From an uncultured Planctomycetales bacterium (lineage in GTDB: Bacteria > Planctomycetota > Planctomycetia > Isosphaerales > Isosphaeraceae), in contig CAIYJE010000098.1 of the NCBI GenBank assembly GCA_903926465.1, positions 1 through 64,000 on the forward strand: a DNA stretch of 64,000 nt, written 5' to 3'. Under the pieces are notes generated by a model. It saw only the letters and a list, made by a program, of their open reading frames with translations, did no database searches and was not told where the DNA came from. A program made the position numbers and the translations under genes. Shown one piece after another: positions 8,801 through 15,296 of the stretch (position 1 is the first letter of the stretch; every line of letters starts with the position of its first letter).

Positions 8801-9884
8801 CCTCCAAGGTGCTATTCGTCCGCTCCTCGATTTCCGACATCCGGCGAGCGAACACCTTGCTGACCTTCTTGATCTCCGTGTCTCGTTTGACTTGCAGTTG
8901 CTCACGTTCGGCCTTCAGTCGGCCGGCCCCCTGTTCGCCGCACTGGCGTCCCAAATCCTCAGACCTCCGGAGCGCTGCCAGCAGTTCTGGGACCCGGTCC
9001 TGAATCTCAGCCCGCGCCTTCCCTTCCAGAAATCGTTTGATCCCGAACCCGCTCGCCAGAGCAACCAGAATTGCCACCGGAATGCCAATCCAAACGTTGA
9101 TCAGAAACCCAAGGACCACTCCCAGAACGATCAAAGGGCCCAGAAAAAGCCAGGTTACGCCGGCGCCAGCAAGAAATTGAGGCAAACTCAAACTTGCCAG
9201 TTCCAGGATTCGCTCTTCAACGTCCGTCAACGCCTCTCGAAGCTTGGGGAGCGGCTCAGCAGAGTCTGGCTCTGGTTCCTCGGTGTCTGGTGGTACATCC
9301 GTGGAAATCTGATACTTTGCATACGAGTCCAGAACGGTCTGGGCCTCTCCCTCCCTGAGCTGGAACCGGCTTCGCTCATCGGCCAGTTGTTGCTGGAACC
9401 GCTCGTATCCCGTAAGGCTGTTCTGTTCAGATGCCTCGGAAAGCGCATTCGCTTCCCACTTGGCCTGATCGTGGGTCTGAGTGGCCTCGTCTTTATCGTC
9501 GATAGCCTGCCGGGCAACCTTGGCCCTGGTAGATTTGTCATGCTCGCGAGCGGTCAGGGTTTCCGTTTCATACTCATGCAAAACGTTATTGCGAACCCGA
9601 TCAAATTCCGCCTCGGCCTGACTTTGCGTCTTGCTGGTTTCCGCTTTGAGGGCGGCAAGTTGATCTCGGTGGCTGGTTCCCGCAGACTGGTTGCGTGCCT
9701 CCCTCAGAGAGACGACCTCGCTTTCGCCACGAGCCCGTTCGGCCGCCAGCGTTTGCAGCTCACGTGGAATGAGCGCGGGGAGGCTGGGCCATGGGGTATT
9801 TGCTGGAAACGGCGATGGAACATCCACAGGCTTACCAGCAGTTTCTGGGGGGTTGGCCGGGTTCTGAGAGGGTTGTAAGTTCAT
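5883..9884 (-). CDS. FtsK/SpoIIIE-family (EccC-like) membrane ATPase
   Basis: Motor ATPase of the FtsK/HerA class, here with the three-module build of type VII secretion EccC proteins. The N-terminal 220 residues are charged and predicted coiled coil. Two membrane segments follow near 230-285 (LFLGPLIVLGVVLGFLINVW and VAILVALASGF), then a second long coiled coil. Module 1 near 520 has a degenerate P-loop (AAGAGKAAG). Module 2 has a canonical Walker A (GRTGSGKSS, near 795) and Walker B (LLIVDEFQEFF, near 900). Module 3 near 1090 has lost the P-loop lysine (GQDSDGARG). I placed the start at ATG 9884, 16 bases after the preceding gene; an ATG at 9947 would overlap that gene. No SD is evident at either. 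Genes for two WXG100-like proteins lie just upstream. Confidence 0.88.
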   Translation of the reverse strand: MNLQPSQNPANPPETAGKPVDVPSPFPANTPWPSLPALIPRELQTLAAERARGESEVVSLREARNQSAGTSHRDQLAALKAETSKTQSQAEAEFDRVRNNVLHEYETETLTAREHDKSTRAKVARQAIDDKDEATQTHDQAKWEANALSEASEQNSLTGYERFQQQLADERSRFQLREGEAQTVLDSYAKYQISTDVPPDTEEPEPDSAEPLPKLREALTDVEERILELASLSLPQFLAGAGVTWLFLGPLIVLGVVLGFLINVWIGIPVAILVALASGFGIKRFLEGKARAEIQDRVPELLAALRRSEDLGRQCGEQGAGRLKAEREQLQVKRDTEIKKVSKVFARRMSEIEERTNSTLEALEESTKIRLEKAKNLRDQKLAEAEQTQTRKVTEVAQRLKAESARIESDLALGTKETEERYQREWSRLVTRWNGGLESAERAIDLVNAEASRRFLDWNQSPVQWKPSVEVPPALRFGQMAIDLEKIPHGVPSHAFPELTPKVPGTGQLPSLLTFPDRGSLLIRAAGAGKAAGVPILQGVMLRYLTSLPPGKIRFTILDPVGLGRHFAAFMHLADYSEQMVNSRIWTEPAQIEQRLADLSLHMENVIQQFLRNEFKTLEEYNHQAGEVAEPYRVLVVSHFPAHFQDQSAQRLMSLATGGARCGIYTLLMVDEDQPLPASVKIEELEAHAETLVWEPKRARFLWKNRDFAPFELEPDVPPADAVLTPLLHQIGEATRSASRVEVPFEAVAPSPDRYWTGDTRHGIDVALGRAGATKLQSMKLGRGTSQHVLIAGRTGSGKSSLLHALITNSALIYSPDEIEFYLIDFKKGVEFKTYAEQELPHARVIAIESEREFGLSVLQRLDEELTRRGDLFRTMGVQDMAGYREVPGAAPLPRTLLIVDEFQEFFIEEDKVAQDAALLLDRLVRQGRAFGIHVNLGSQTLSGAYSLARSTLGQMAVRIALQCSEADAHLILSEDNAAARLLSRPGEAIYNDANGMVEGNHVFQVVWLSDAHREKYLATIRELARTRDAGKIRPRIVFEGNLPSDLRKNVTLDQLIQADSWPTPPASPRAWLGDAVAIKDPTAAVFRRQGGHHLLVVGQDSDGARGLFGATMLSLCAQYAPGAVRIYLVDPTATDDVAAEVLRSLAARLPHHVKVGGPRELPGFLDELSDDLAQRQVDAAGSPPAFLLLFDAARLRDIRKSDDDFGYSFGKSDEVQKPSPSKQFGELVREGPAVGIHIVTWFDTLNSLQRVLDRTLLREFEMRILFSMSANDSASIIDSPLANRLGPHRALFVTDDQTRLEKFRPYHVPPDDWLSAATARWAGRTKSLGVEP

Positions 9885-9900
9885 GGAGGAATCACGGGGC

Positions 9901-10113
9901 TCAAGAAAGGTCGCGATAGATTTTGGAAAAAAGGTCTCGAAGATCATCCATCGCCCGCAGGGCCTTGGACGCGTGATTCAGAAGGGGCTCGATCTGGTGC
10001 TGCTCAAAGTCTTTCCGCACCTGATCACGCCAATCATGCTCTGTGCCGTCCCAGGCCTCTTTCAGCGCCTTGGTGGCTTGCGATAGCTGGCCAATACCGG
10101 ATCCAAAATACAT
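9901..10113 (-). CDS. Short WXG100-like protein (70 aa)
   Basis: A 70-residue, all-helical, charged protein with no signal peptide. The segment AWDGTEHDWRDQVRKDFEQ has the look of the WXG100 turn and second helix: an aromatic-x-Gly/Asp turn followed by a conserved Phe seven residues on. The larger WXG100 protein of the locus has the matching SWRDREHDKF. It is shorter than the usual 90-100 residues, so the first helix is abbreviated. It starts 3 bases after the stop of the previous gene and ends 16 bases before the ATPase start, clearly in one operon. Inferred role: a small type VII substrate or pairing partner. The assignment rests on pattern and context. Confidence 0.7.
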   Translation of the reverse strand: MYFGSGIGQLSQATKALKEAWDGTEHDWRDQVRKDFEQHQIEPLLNHASKALRAMDDLRDLFSKIYRDLS

Positions 10114-10116
10114 GAC

Positions 10117-10791
10117 TTAACCCTCGGCTGTCTCTGGTGAAGGAATCTGGGCCTCATTGGTTTCCGAGCTGCTGTGAACTTCTGGAGCGGCAACCGCAGG
10201 CTCAGAAGCTGTCGAAGGATGACCGTCGCCGGCAGGCTCGTCCAGCGGCCTGGCCACCGAAGCCCTGAGGTTCTCGGCCCGCACGTCCCGGGTGGTCTGC
10301 GTGGATGGCGGCCCGCCAGAAGCATACTCTTCCAAGGCGCGGATCATCCGATCAAGCATCGCCAGGCCGCGTTGCAGGTCGCCACTCACGCAGTCACCCA
10401 GCGGCTGTGCGGCCCCTCGATACTCCATGAGGGCCTGCTGGAGTGGCTGTTGCCAGCGTTTAACCCTGGCAAGCTGGGCCTCTGCATACTCCAGCTTTTT
10501 CGTGGCCATCCGCACAAGCTCCTTGGGCTCTGCAAGGTTCCCCTCGTTCCCCATCACCTGCGAGGTTCGCTTCCTGAACAATTCCGCCTTGTAGGTGGCC
10601 AGTTCCTGACGACAGTGGCGAATCTGGCTATCCCAGTAAAGACGTCGATCGTTTTGCAGCCAGTTCACCATCCGAGAAATTTCCATCTCGGTGGCTGAAA
10701 GTGCATTGCGCGCATCGTCGCCAAATAAACAGAGCGCCGTGTGCACATCTCGCAGAACCTGGATACTGGATACATGGACCGGGAGCGCCAT
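10117..10791 (-). CDS. All-helical protein of the type VII-like locus, unknown function
   Basis: 224 residues with no signal peptide or membrane segment. Residues 1-160 are heptad-rich amphipathic helices (AELFRKRTSQVMGNEG and AQLARVKRWQQPLQQAL among them). The last 60 residues are Pro/Ser/Glu-rich and probably disordered. A good SD (AGAGGAG) precedes the ATG at 10791. It lies between the WXG100 gene and the 70-aa WXG100-like gene, ending 3 bases before the latter. The size, helical front and disordered tail would fit a secreted helical substrate or an assembly/chaperone factor, but I do not recognise the family. Confidence 0.75.
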   Translation of the reverse strand: MALPVHVSSIQVLRDVHTALCLFGDDARNALSATEMEISRMVNWLQNDRRLYWDSQIRHCRQELATYKAELFRKRTSQVMGNEGNLAEPKELVRMATKKLEYAEAQLARVKRWQQPLQQALMEYRGAAQPLGDCVSGDLQRGLAMLDRMIRALEEYASGGPPSTQTTRDVRAENLRASVARPLDEPAGDGHPSTASEPAVAAPEVHSSSETNEAQIPSPETAEG

Positions 10792-10880
10792 TGAAATCTC
10801 CTCTTTGCCACCACCAGGGCGAAACCGCTGAATTTCCCGCCAAAACCGATACGCTCCGGTTTCCAGTAGGCACCTTTACT

Positions 10881-10968
10881 GCGATTAACGATTGAGGCGC
10901 ACAGCCGGGAAAGCCGCCCTCGGCTTTCTCTTGGACGTGTTTGTGCGTGCAACCCAATTGTGAACCGC
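10881..10968. mobile_element. Small TIR element, family 1, inside the type VII-like operon
   Basis: About 88 bp with terminal inverted repeats GCGATTAACGATTG and (other strand) GCGGTTCACAATTG, 11 of 14 matching. It has a perfect 8-bp internal hairpin GAAAGCCG-CCCT-CGGCTTTC at 909-928 of this kilobase. It fills about half of the only sizeable gap in the operon, between the WXG100 stop and the next SD. It may be a late insertion and could attenuate transcription into the downstream genes. Confidence 0.6.
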
Positions 10969-10977
10969 GATCGCCGC

Positions 10978-11250
10978 TTAACGCTGACGCAGGTACTCCT
11001 CAGCGCGATCGGCTTTTCGAAGCAAGAAGGGGACGTGCTGCTCTGAAGACTCCAGGAACCGCGCAATCACCTGGGCCGTCTGCTGAAACTCATCGACAAA
11101 TTTATCGTGCTCGCGATCTCGCCAGCTTGTGGCCAGACCAGCAAGCTGGCCATTCAGGGCCTGCATCTGAGCCTGAAGCTGGCCATTGAAATTCTTGAGC
11201 GAGAGCGCGAAGCGGCGCAACTCGGCCGGATCAACATGGGCCTGAGACAT
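10978..11250 (-). CDS. WXG100 family protein (ESAT-6-like)
   Basis: A 90-residue helical-hairpin protein with no signal peptide, the size and build of ESAT-6/EsxA-type substrates of type VII secretion. Helix 1 spans roughly residues 8-40. The turn carries Trp in ATSWRDREHDKF (about residues 41-52), so the classical W-x-G is W-R-D here. Helix 2 continues to about 85. The start at ATG 11250 (MSQAHVDPAELRR) gives the expected length, although an in-frame upstream ATG exists at 11310. First gene of the locus that continues to the FtsK/EccC-like ATPase. Family members form dimers that are exported by EccC-type motors. The WXG100 assignment is fairly secure; export is inferred. Confidence 0.83.
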   Translation of the reverse strand: MSQAHVDPAELRRFALSLKNFNGQLQAQMQALNGQLAGLATSWRDREHDKFVDEFQQTAQVIARFLESSEQHVPFLLRKADRAEEYLRQR

Positions 11251-11426
11251 GAGAGGACTCCCGCAATGCGGCCGCGTGGAGGGAGGGAAAGACCCTGGAT
11301 GAAATGCCACACACTAGCGTACTCCTGTCCACCCGCCGACTCAAGCGGGCCATCACCCACAACGCCATTCCGCCATGGCTTTAATCCTGTTTTCGCCAAT
11401 TGCACAAGTTATGGTATTCCCAAAAA

Positions 11427-11463
11427 GCAACCAGGCCAGGAGCATGACTCCTGGCCTGGTTGC
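11427..11463 (-). terminator. Strong terminator hairpin
   Basis: Perfect 16-bp arms GCAACCAGGCCAGGAG / CTCCTGGCCTGGTTGC around a 5-base loop. On the minus strand it follows the stop at 11513 and is trailed by CTTTTTGGG. It separates the upstream exported-protein gene from the WXG100 gene, so the type VII-like operon probably has its own promoter in 11251-11426. Confidence 0.85.
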
Positions 11464-11512
11464 CTTTGATCAGAAATCGTTCAGGGCCGGCAAGAACGGC
11501 ACGAACAGCCGC

Positions 11513-12037
11513 TCACTCGGGTTTGGCGGAACCCTGCTTCAGATCGATTTTGGGCTGGGCTTTTTCAGGCAGAACGAGTGCTTCCGGAACCTGCTTGAAC
11601 TCTCGACGAATGGCGTCTGCCCCGTTGGCCCCATCGATGTAGACCCAGGTCTTGCCATCGTCGCCCGAGTAACCGATCAGGAACGATTTGACTGTGAGCA
11701 GAGCCACCGGCGTATCAAGCACCAGGGTTGTTGGGATCACGCCATAAAGACCGTCTGCCCCCTTGACCAGTTTGGAAGGAGTTTCGGTCTGGCCTGAAGC
11801 GAATTTGGTTCCTTTTTTCGCCATCTCCCCCATCCCCTTGGAAACCAGTTCGATCATCTGCTCTTTGCCGCCAATCCGCTTTACAACATCCGGGTGAGTC
11901 AGGTCCGCTAAGGTCCTGAAATCTCCATCGACCGTGGCCTTGAGGCATTGCTTGGCACCCAGGTCCATCGCCTCTCGCTGAGGATCGAGCTGTCCCTGAG
12001 AGATACAGGCCAGAAGCAGAATACAAAGTGCTTGCAT
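11513..12037 (-). CDS. Exported protein of unknown function
   Basis: 174 residues with a short signal peptide (LCILLLACISQGQ). The mature part resembles small NTF2/SnoaL-like folds (DGDFRTLADLTHPDVVKRIGG, a typical first-helix segment), which often bind small ligands or serve as accessory domains. That comparison is by pattern only. The C-terminal 25 residues are polar and probably unstructured. Monocistronic: a terminator follows and a repeat-rich spacer precedes it. Confidence 0.7.
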   Translation of the reverse strand: MQALCILLLACISQGQLDPQREAMDLGAKQCLKATVDGDFRTLADLTHPDVVKRIGGKEQMIELVSKGMGEMAKKGTKFASGQTETPSKLVKGADGLYGVIPTTLVLDTPVALLTVKSFLIGYSGDDGKTWVYIDGANGADAIRREFKQVPEALVLPEKAQPKIDLKQGSAKPE

Positions 12038-12091
12038 CGGAAAGTGCCTGGTTGAATGTGAGGAAGTGAAGGGGCCAGAACAAGAAACCAG

Positions 12092-12145
12092 TTCAAAACC
12101 GGGTCTGGCTCAAGGTCCGCAAGTCGCCTGTCCCAGGTTTTGAAA
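12092..12145. repeat. Hairpin repeat, family 2, copy 1
   Basis: A palindromic unit with outer arms TTCAAAACCGGGTCTGG / CCTGTCCCAGGTTTTGAA and an internal ...GTCCGCAAG... segment. Two related copies lie at 26022 and 63078. It sits in the 12038-12662 spacer with a pseudogene fragment; no intact gene is seen there. Confidence 0.75.
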
Positions 12146-12311
12146 TCGCCTCTACGTGAAGGAATTTCAGTTCCGGGAAAGTTCCTACAGCCTAATTCAT
12201 TGTCTCAAGAATGGTCAGGGGTGGTCAATCAGAGAGTGCTGAAACGATTCAGGCGAGCGGTTCCAGGCAGGTATCAAGAACCTCGCGGCGGCAAGGCTTG
12301 CACCGATTTAC

Positions 12312-12456
12312 CACTCTCCTTCAGCATCGCTTCAGTAGCGTCCAAATTCCTTTGTGATAATCGACCTGGTGAACCGACCCGGTCGGGCAAGAACGGCGGA
12401 TAGGCCGCTCCGCAATTCACCGCCAGCCGTACGCAACAGCCATTGAAGCAGAGGAC
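12312..12456 (-). pseudogene. C-terminal remnant of a GT61-like glycosyltransferase
   Basis: Translation of the minus strand gives CVRLAVNCGAAYPPFLPDRV and then GRLSQRNLDATEAMLKES. This aligns closely with the C-terminus of the intact gene at 15297-16436 (CYARLAVNCGAAYQPFLPER, GRLSQENLDAIKAMLKLS). The stop codon is lost and nothing recognisable of the upstream 330 residues remains. It is a decayed partial paralogue, 3 kb from the living copy and in the same orientation. Confidence 0.85.
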
Positions 12457-12662
12457 AAATCGACGGGCACTGCGTCTTCTTGCTCTCTGGTTCCCTCCTT
12501 TGCACCAGGTTTAGCAATACCTGTGCTTTTTGCCCCCTTCATCTTTTTTATCCTTCGCCGGGTTTGACTGGCCCTGATCGCCATTCGCCGGATAATACTT
12601 GGATGGAGAGACCTGCTCCCATTGCCCCAGCCTTTGTGAAGACTCCACCGGATCCTTTAAAG

Positions 12663-13973
12663 ATGTTACAGATCAAGAAATACGCGTTTGTTATCACCCT
12701 GGTGCTGCTGGCCCGGCCGGCACTGGTTCGGGCCCAGGGGGCGATCCACGCGGTACGCTACGAGCCTTCCAGCACCACCGGTGAGCTGGTGTTTGGCGTG
12801 ACCTATCGCGTCTGGATTCCCGAGGGGGTGAAGCGGCTTCGGGGGGTGATCGTACACCAGCACGGCTGTGGCAAAGGGGCGTGTGAGGGGGGCCTGACCG
12901 CGGCCGATGACCTACACTGGCAGGCGTTGGCCGCCAAGTGGGACTGCGCACTGCTGGGCCCCAGCTTCGAGCAGGAAGACGCCCAGAACTGCCGGCTTTG
13001 GTGCGACCCCCGCAACGGCTCGCGGGCCCGGTTCTTGCAGGCCTTGAAGGATTTGGCTCAGAAGAGCGAACACCCGGAACTGGCCACCGCGCCCTGGTGT
13101 CTCTGGGGCCATTCCGGTGGCGCATTCTGGGCCAGCCTGATGATGATCTCAGATCCCGACCGTGTGGCCGCCGTCTGGCTCCGTAGCGGCACGGGCTTTT
13201 CTGCCTGGGAGAAAGGGGAGATCCCCAAGCCAGCCATCCCCGAGGCCACCTACCGGATTCCAACGATCTGCAACCCCGGCCTGAAGGAACGAGACGAATC
13301 GCAATTTTCCGGCGCATGGACAGGGGCCGAGTCAATGTTCAAGGCCTACCGGGCCCAAGGGGCCCTGATCGGCTTTGCCCCCGACCCCAAAACCAGCCAC
13401 GAATGCGGAGACAGCCGGTACATGGCGATCCCGTTCTTCGACGCCTGCCTGGCGCTTCGACTGGGAGACGGCGACAGACTTCAGCCCGTTCCCGTAAACC
13501 AGGGCTGGCTGGCCACCGATTGGCAAGCCCCCGCCGTCGAATTCGCCAAGTTTGTAGGGGACCGATCCCAGTCCAACTGGTTGCCAAGCGCCTCATTCGC
13601 CCAGGTATGGCATGAATACCTGACTACCGCTCAGGTGGCCGACTCAACTCCGCCACCGCCCCCCACGACGCTCAAGGCCACGCCTACCGGTACCGGCGCA
13701 ATCCAGCTGGACTGGCATGCCACCGCCGACCTCGAAAGCGGGCTAGCCGGTTTTGAGATCCTCAGAGACGGCCAGGTGATCGGACACCTTCCGGAAAAAC
13801 CGGCCGGCGGCTTCGGCAAACCGCTGTTCCAGGGCATGAGCTACCACGACACGCCCAGAACTCCCATTCAGAAAATGGAATTCGTGGATGCGACCGGCAA
13901 GCCGGACTCCACGTATCAAGTTCGTTCGATCAACACGGCCGGGCTGAAATCGGCGCCGGTTGGCTCAAAATAA
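12663..13973 (+). CDS. Exported alpha/beta hydrolase with C-terminal FN3-like domain
   Basis: A 436-residue protein with a clear signal peptide (MLQIKKYAFVITLVLLARPA, cleaved near VRAQG). The catalytic fold is alpha/beta hydrolase: VIVHQHGCGKGAC resembles an oxyanion-hole strand, and the nucleophile elbow is GHSGG with Ser151. Several cysteines (CEGG, NCRLWCD, TICN) could form disulfides outside the cytoplasm. Residues from about 335 look like a fibronectin type III domain (LKATPTGTGAIQLDW, FEILRDGQVIG). The domain order resembles secreted esterases/PHB depolymerase-like enzymes. The start at 12663 is chosen because it gives the signal peptide; upstream in-frame starts add an unlikely leader. 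Substrate unknown. Confidence 0.8.
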   Translation: MLQIKKYAFVITLVLLARPALVRAQGAIHAVRYEPSSTTGELVFGVTYRVWIPEGVKRLRGVIVHQHGCGKGACEGGLTAADDLHWQALAAKWDCALLGPSFEQEDAQNCRLWCDPRNGSRARFLQALKDLAQKSEHPELATAPWCLWGHSGGAFWASLMMISDPDRVAAVWLRSGTGFSAWEKGEIPKPAIPEATYRIPTICNPGLKERDESQFSGAWTGAESMFKAYRAQGALIGFAPDPKTSHECGDSRYMAIPFFDACLALRLGDGDRLQPVPVNQGWLATDWQAPAVEFAKFVGDRSQSNWLPSASFAQVWHEYLTTAQVADSTPPPPPTTLKATPTGTGAIQLDWHATADLESGLAGFEILRDGQVIGHLPEKPAGGFGKPLFQGMSYHDTPRTPIQKMEFVDATGKPDSTYQVRSINTAGLKSAPVGSK

Positions 13974-14174
13974 CGCGTTAAAACCTGGCAACTTGAGTTT
14001 GCACCGGGCTACGTTTTGCAAGGCCCATCGCTGCACACCGGCAACGGAATGGATCAAAGACGTGGAGCAGAAGAGGGCAGGCATTGTATCCTTCTGCCCT
14101 CTGTCTCCCTGGTATGCACTCCATCGTGCATTGCCCTTCATTTGTTTCTTTTGCAGGCTTTCAAGTTCCGTGGA

Positions 14175-14672
14175 TCACGTATGCCGCTGCTCACGGAATC
14201 TTGGTAGACCAATCGGCGTGATGATCACGGCTAGAAACCACAGCATGGGGCCGCTGACGGTGGCAACATTGAGTTCAATGATGCCCGATGTGACCAGTGC
14301 AAACAAGAAAGCCATGTCTCCAATTCCGATGACGAAAACACCAATTCCATAAGCAGCCCACGACGCCTGCCTCCAGATCATGATGCCGACAACGATCCCC
14401 AAAACGCCATAACCGCCAACGTCGAGGCAGAAATTCAGGATCAACTGGGCATGAGCGGATACTGTGGCCGGATCTGTTGCGTGCTGAAACGTGGCTCGGG
14501 GGGCATTCTTACCACCAATCAGCATCTCCCATTGGCCTTGCCCCTTTCCGACAAGATATTGATGGATTCCCTCGTATCCCACCCAGAGATGAAGAATTCC
14601 CCAGAGAACGAATGCAGCCGCTCCGACTTTTGCGGAAATGCCAATCCCGTTCGTCTCTTTCGTCAGATTCAT
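14175..14672 (-). CDS. Four-helix integral membrane protein, unknown
   Basis: 165 residues with about four hydrophobic segments (near 12-30, 80-98, 104-125 and 132-152). I do not recognise a family beyond small multi-spanning membrane proteins. It is transcribed divergently from the HxlR-type regulator at 14790, with an inverted-repeat operator between them, so it is the probable target of that regulator. GAGAAG precedes the ATG. Confidence 0.72.
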   Translation of the reverse strand: MNLTKETNGIGISAKVGAAAFVLWGILHLWVGYEGIHQYLVGKGQGQWEMLIGGKNAPRATFQHATDPATVSAHAQLILNFCLDVGGYGVLGIVVGIMIWRQASWAAYGIGVFVIGIGDMAFLFALVTSGIIELNVATVSGPMLWFLAVIITPIGLPRFREQRHT

Positions 14673-14734
14673 GAGCTTCTCACTGTATTTCGATGCGAAA
14701 TCCCTTGGACCACGTTATAGTAAACCTAAGGCTC

Positions 14735-14757
14735 AAAAGGTAAAGTAGGCACCTTTT
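14735..14757. promoter_or_regulatory. Candidate HxlR operator
   Basis: Perfect 7-bp inverted repeat AAAAGGT...ACCTTTT with a 9-base spacer, centred in the 117-base intergenic region between divergent genes. A TATAAC -10-like hexamer for the membrane-protein gene lies next to it on the minus strand. The dyad is where an autoregulating dimeric winged-helix protein would bind. Confidence 0.6.
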
Positions 14758-14789
14758 GGTAACCTACGCACCCCAAGGAATCCATGTAG

Positions 14790-15161
14790 ATGTCTGATAT
14801 CCAAGAACGGTTGCGTGTTATGGGTAAAGACTGCCCACTCTGGCAGATGTTTGACCTGGTAGGGGACCGCTGGTCAGCGATCATCTTGTTCGTGATTGGG
14901 GATGGCGTTAAGCGGTACAGCGAACTGCAAAAGCAGATTTCCATGGTCAGCAAGAAAATGCTGACCCAAACGCTCAGAAATCTGGAACGTGACGGTTTAG
15001 TTGATCGCAAGGTGTATGCGGTCGTTCCACCCAAGACGGAATATCGACTGACCGATCTGGGCAAGAGCATCCTGAAGCCGATACGTGGCCTGACAGATTG
15101 GGCCAGTGAGCATCAGCAAGAATTACGTGCGATTCAAGCGAAGCGAGACAAAGGCGATTAA
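14790..15161 (+). CDS. HxlR family winged-helix transcriptional regulator
   Basis: 123 residues. It has the HxlR pattern throughout: DCPLWQMFDLVGDRWSAIIL at the N-terminus with the family's conserved Cys (DCP), the recognition region YSELQKQISMVSKKMLTQTL and the wing YRLTDLGKSI. HxlR-type proteins bind as dimers and often respond to aldehydes, thiol stress or quinones through the N-terminal Cys. It probably represses itself and the divergent membrane-protein gene. The stop codon falls inside the left end of a small TIR element, so the last residues (KGD) may have been supplied by the insertion. Confidence 0.9.
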   Translation: MSDIQERLRVMGKDCPLWQMFDLVGDRWSAIILFVIGDGVKRYSELQKQISMVSKKMLTQTLRNLERDGLVDRKVYAVVPPKTEYRLTDLGKSILKPIRGLTDWASEHQQELRAIQAKRDKGD

Positions 15162-15260
15162 TCATTGACATCGGTTCATAATAGAAAAACCACACACGCA
15201 ATAAACACCAAGAAACAGCCGGGGGCGGCTGTTCTAGATGTCAACCCAATCATGAACCGC
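15154..15260. mobile_element. Small TIR element, family 1, overlapping the HxlR gene end
   Basis: 107 bp bounded by GCGATTAATCATTG and (other strand) GCGGTTCATGATTG, 11 of 14 matching. The central hairpin is AACAGCCG-GGGG-CGGCTGTT. The left TIR contains the TAA stop of the regulator gene. Confidence 0.65.
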
Positions 15261-15296
15261 TAACGATCGTAGATTGCCTTGTATATTGGTTCTTCT

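Noticed and set aside
8403-9878. A 491-codon open frame on the plus strand antisense to the FtsK/EccC-like gene
   Set aside because: It mirrors the heptad and codon pattern of the real gene, has no ribosome site and an implausible composition. The minus strand holds Walker motifs and operon context.
13960-14352. A 130-codon plus-strand frame
   Set aside because: Overlaps the membrane-protein gene in antisense and has no ribosome site.
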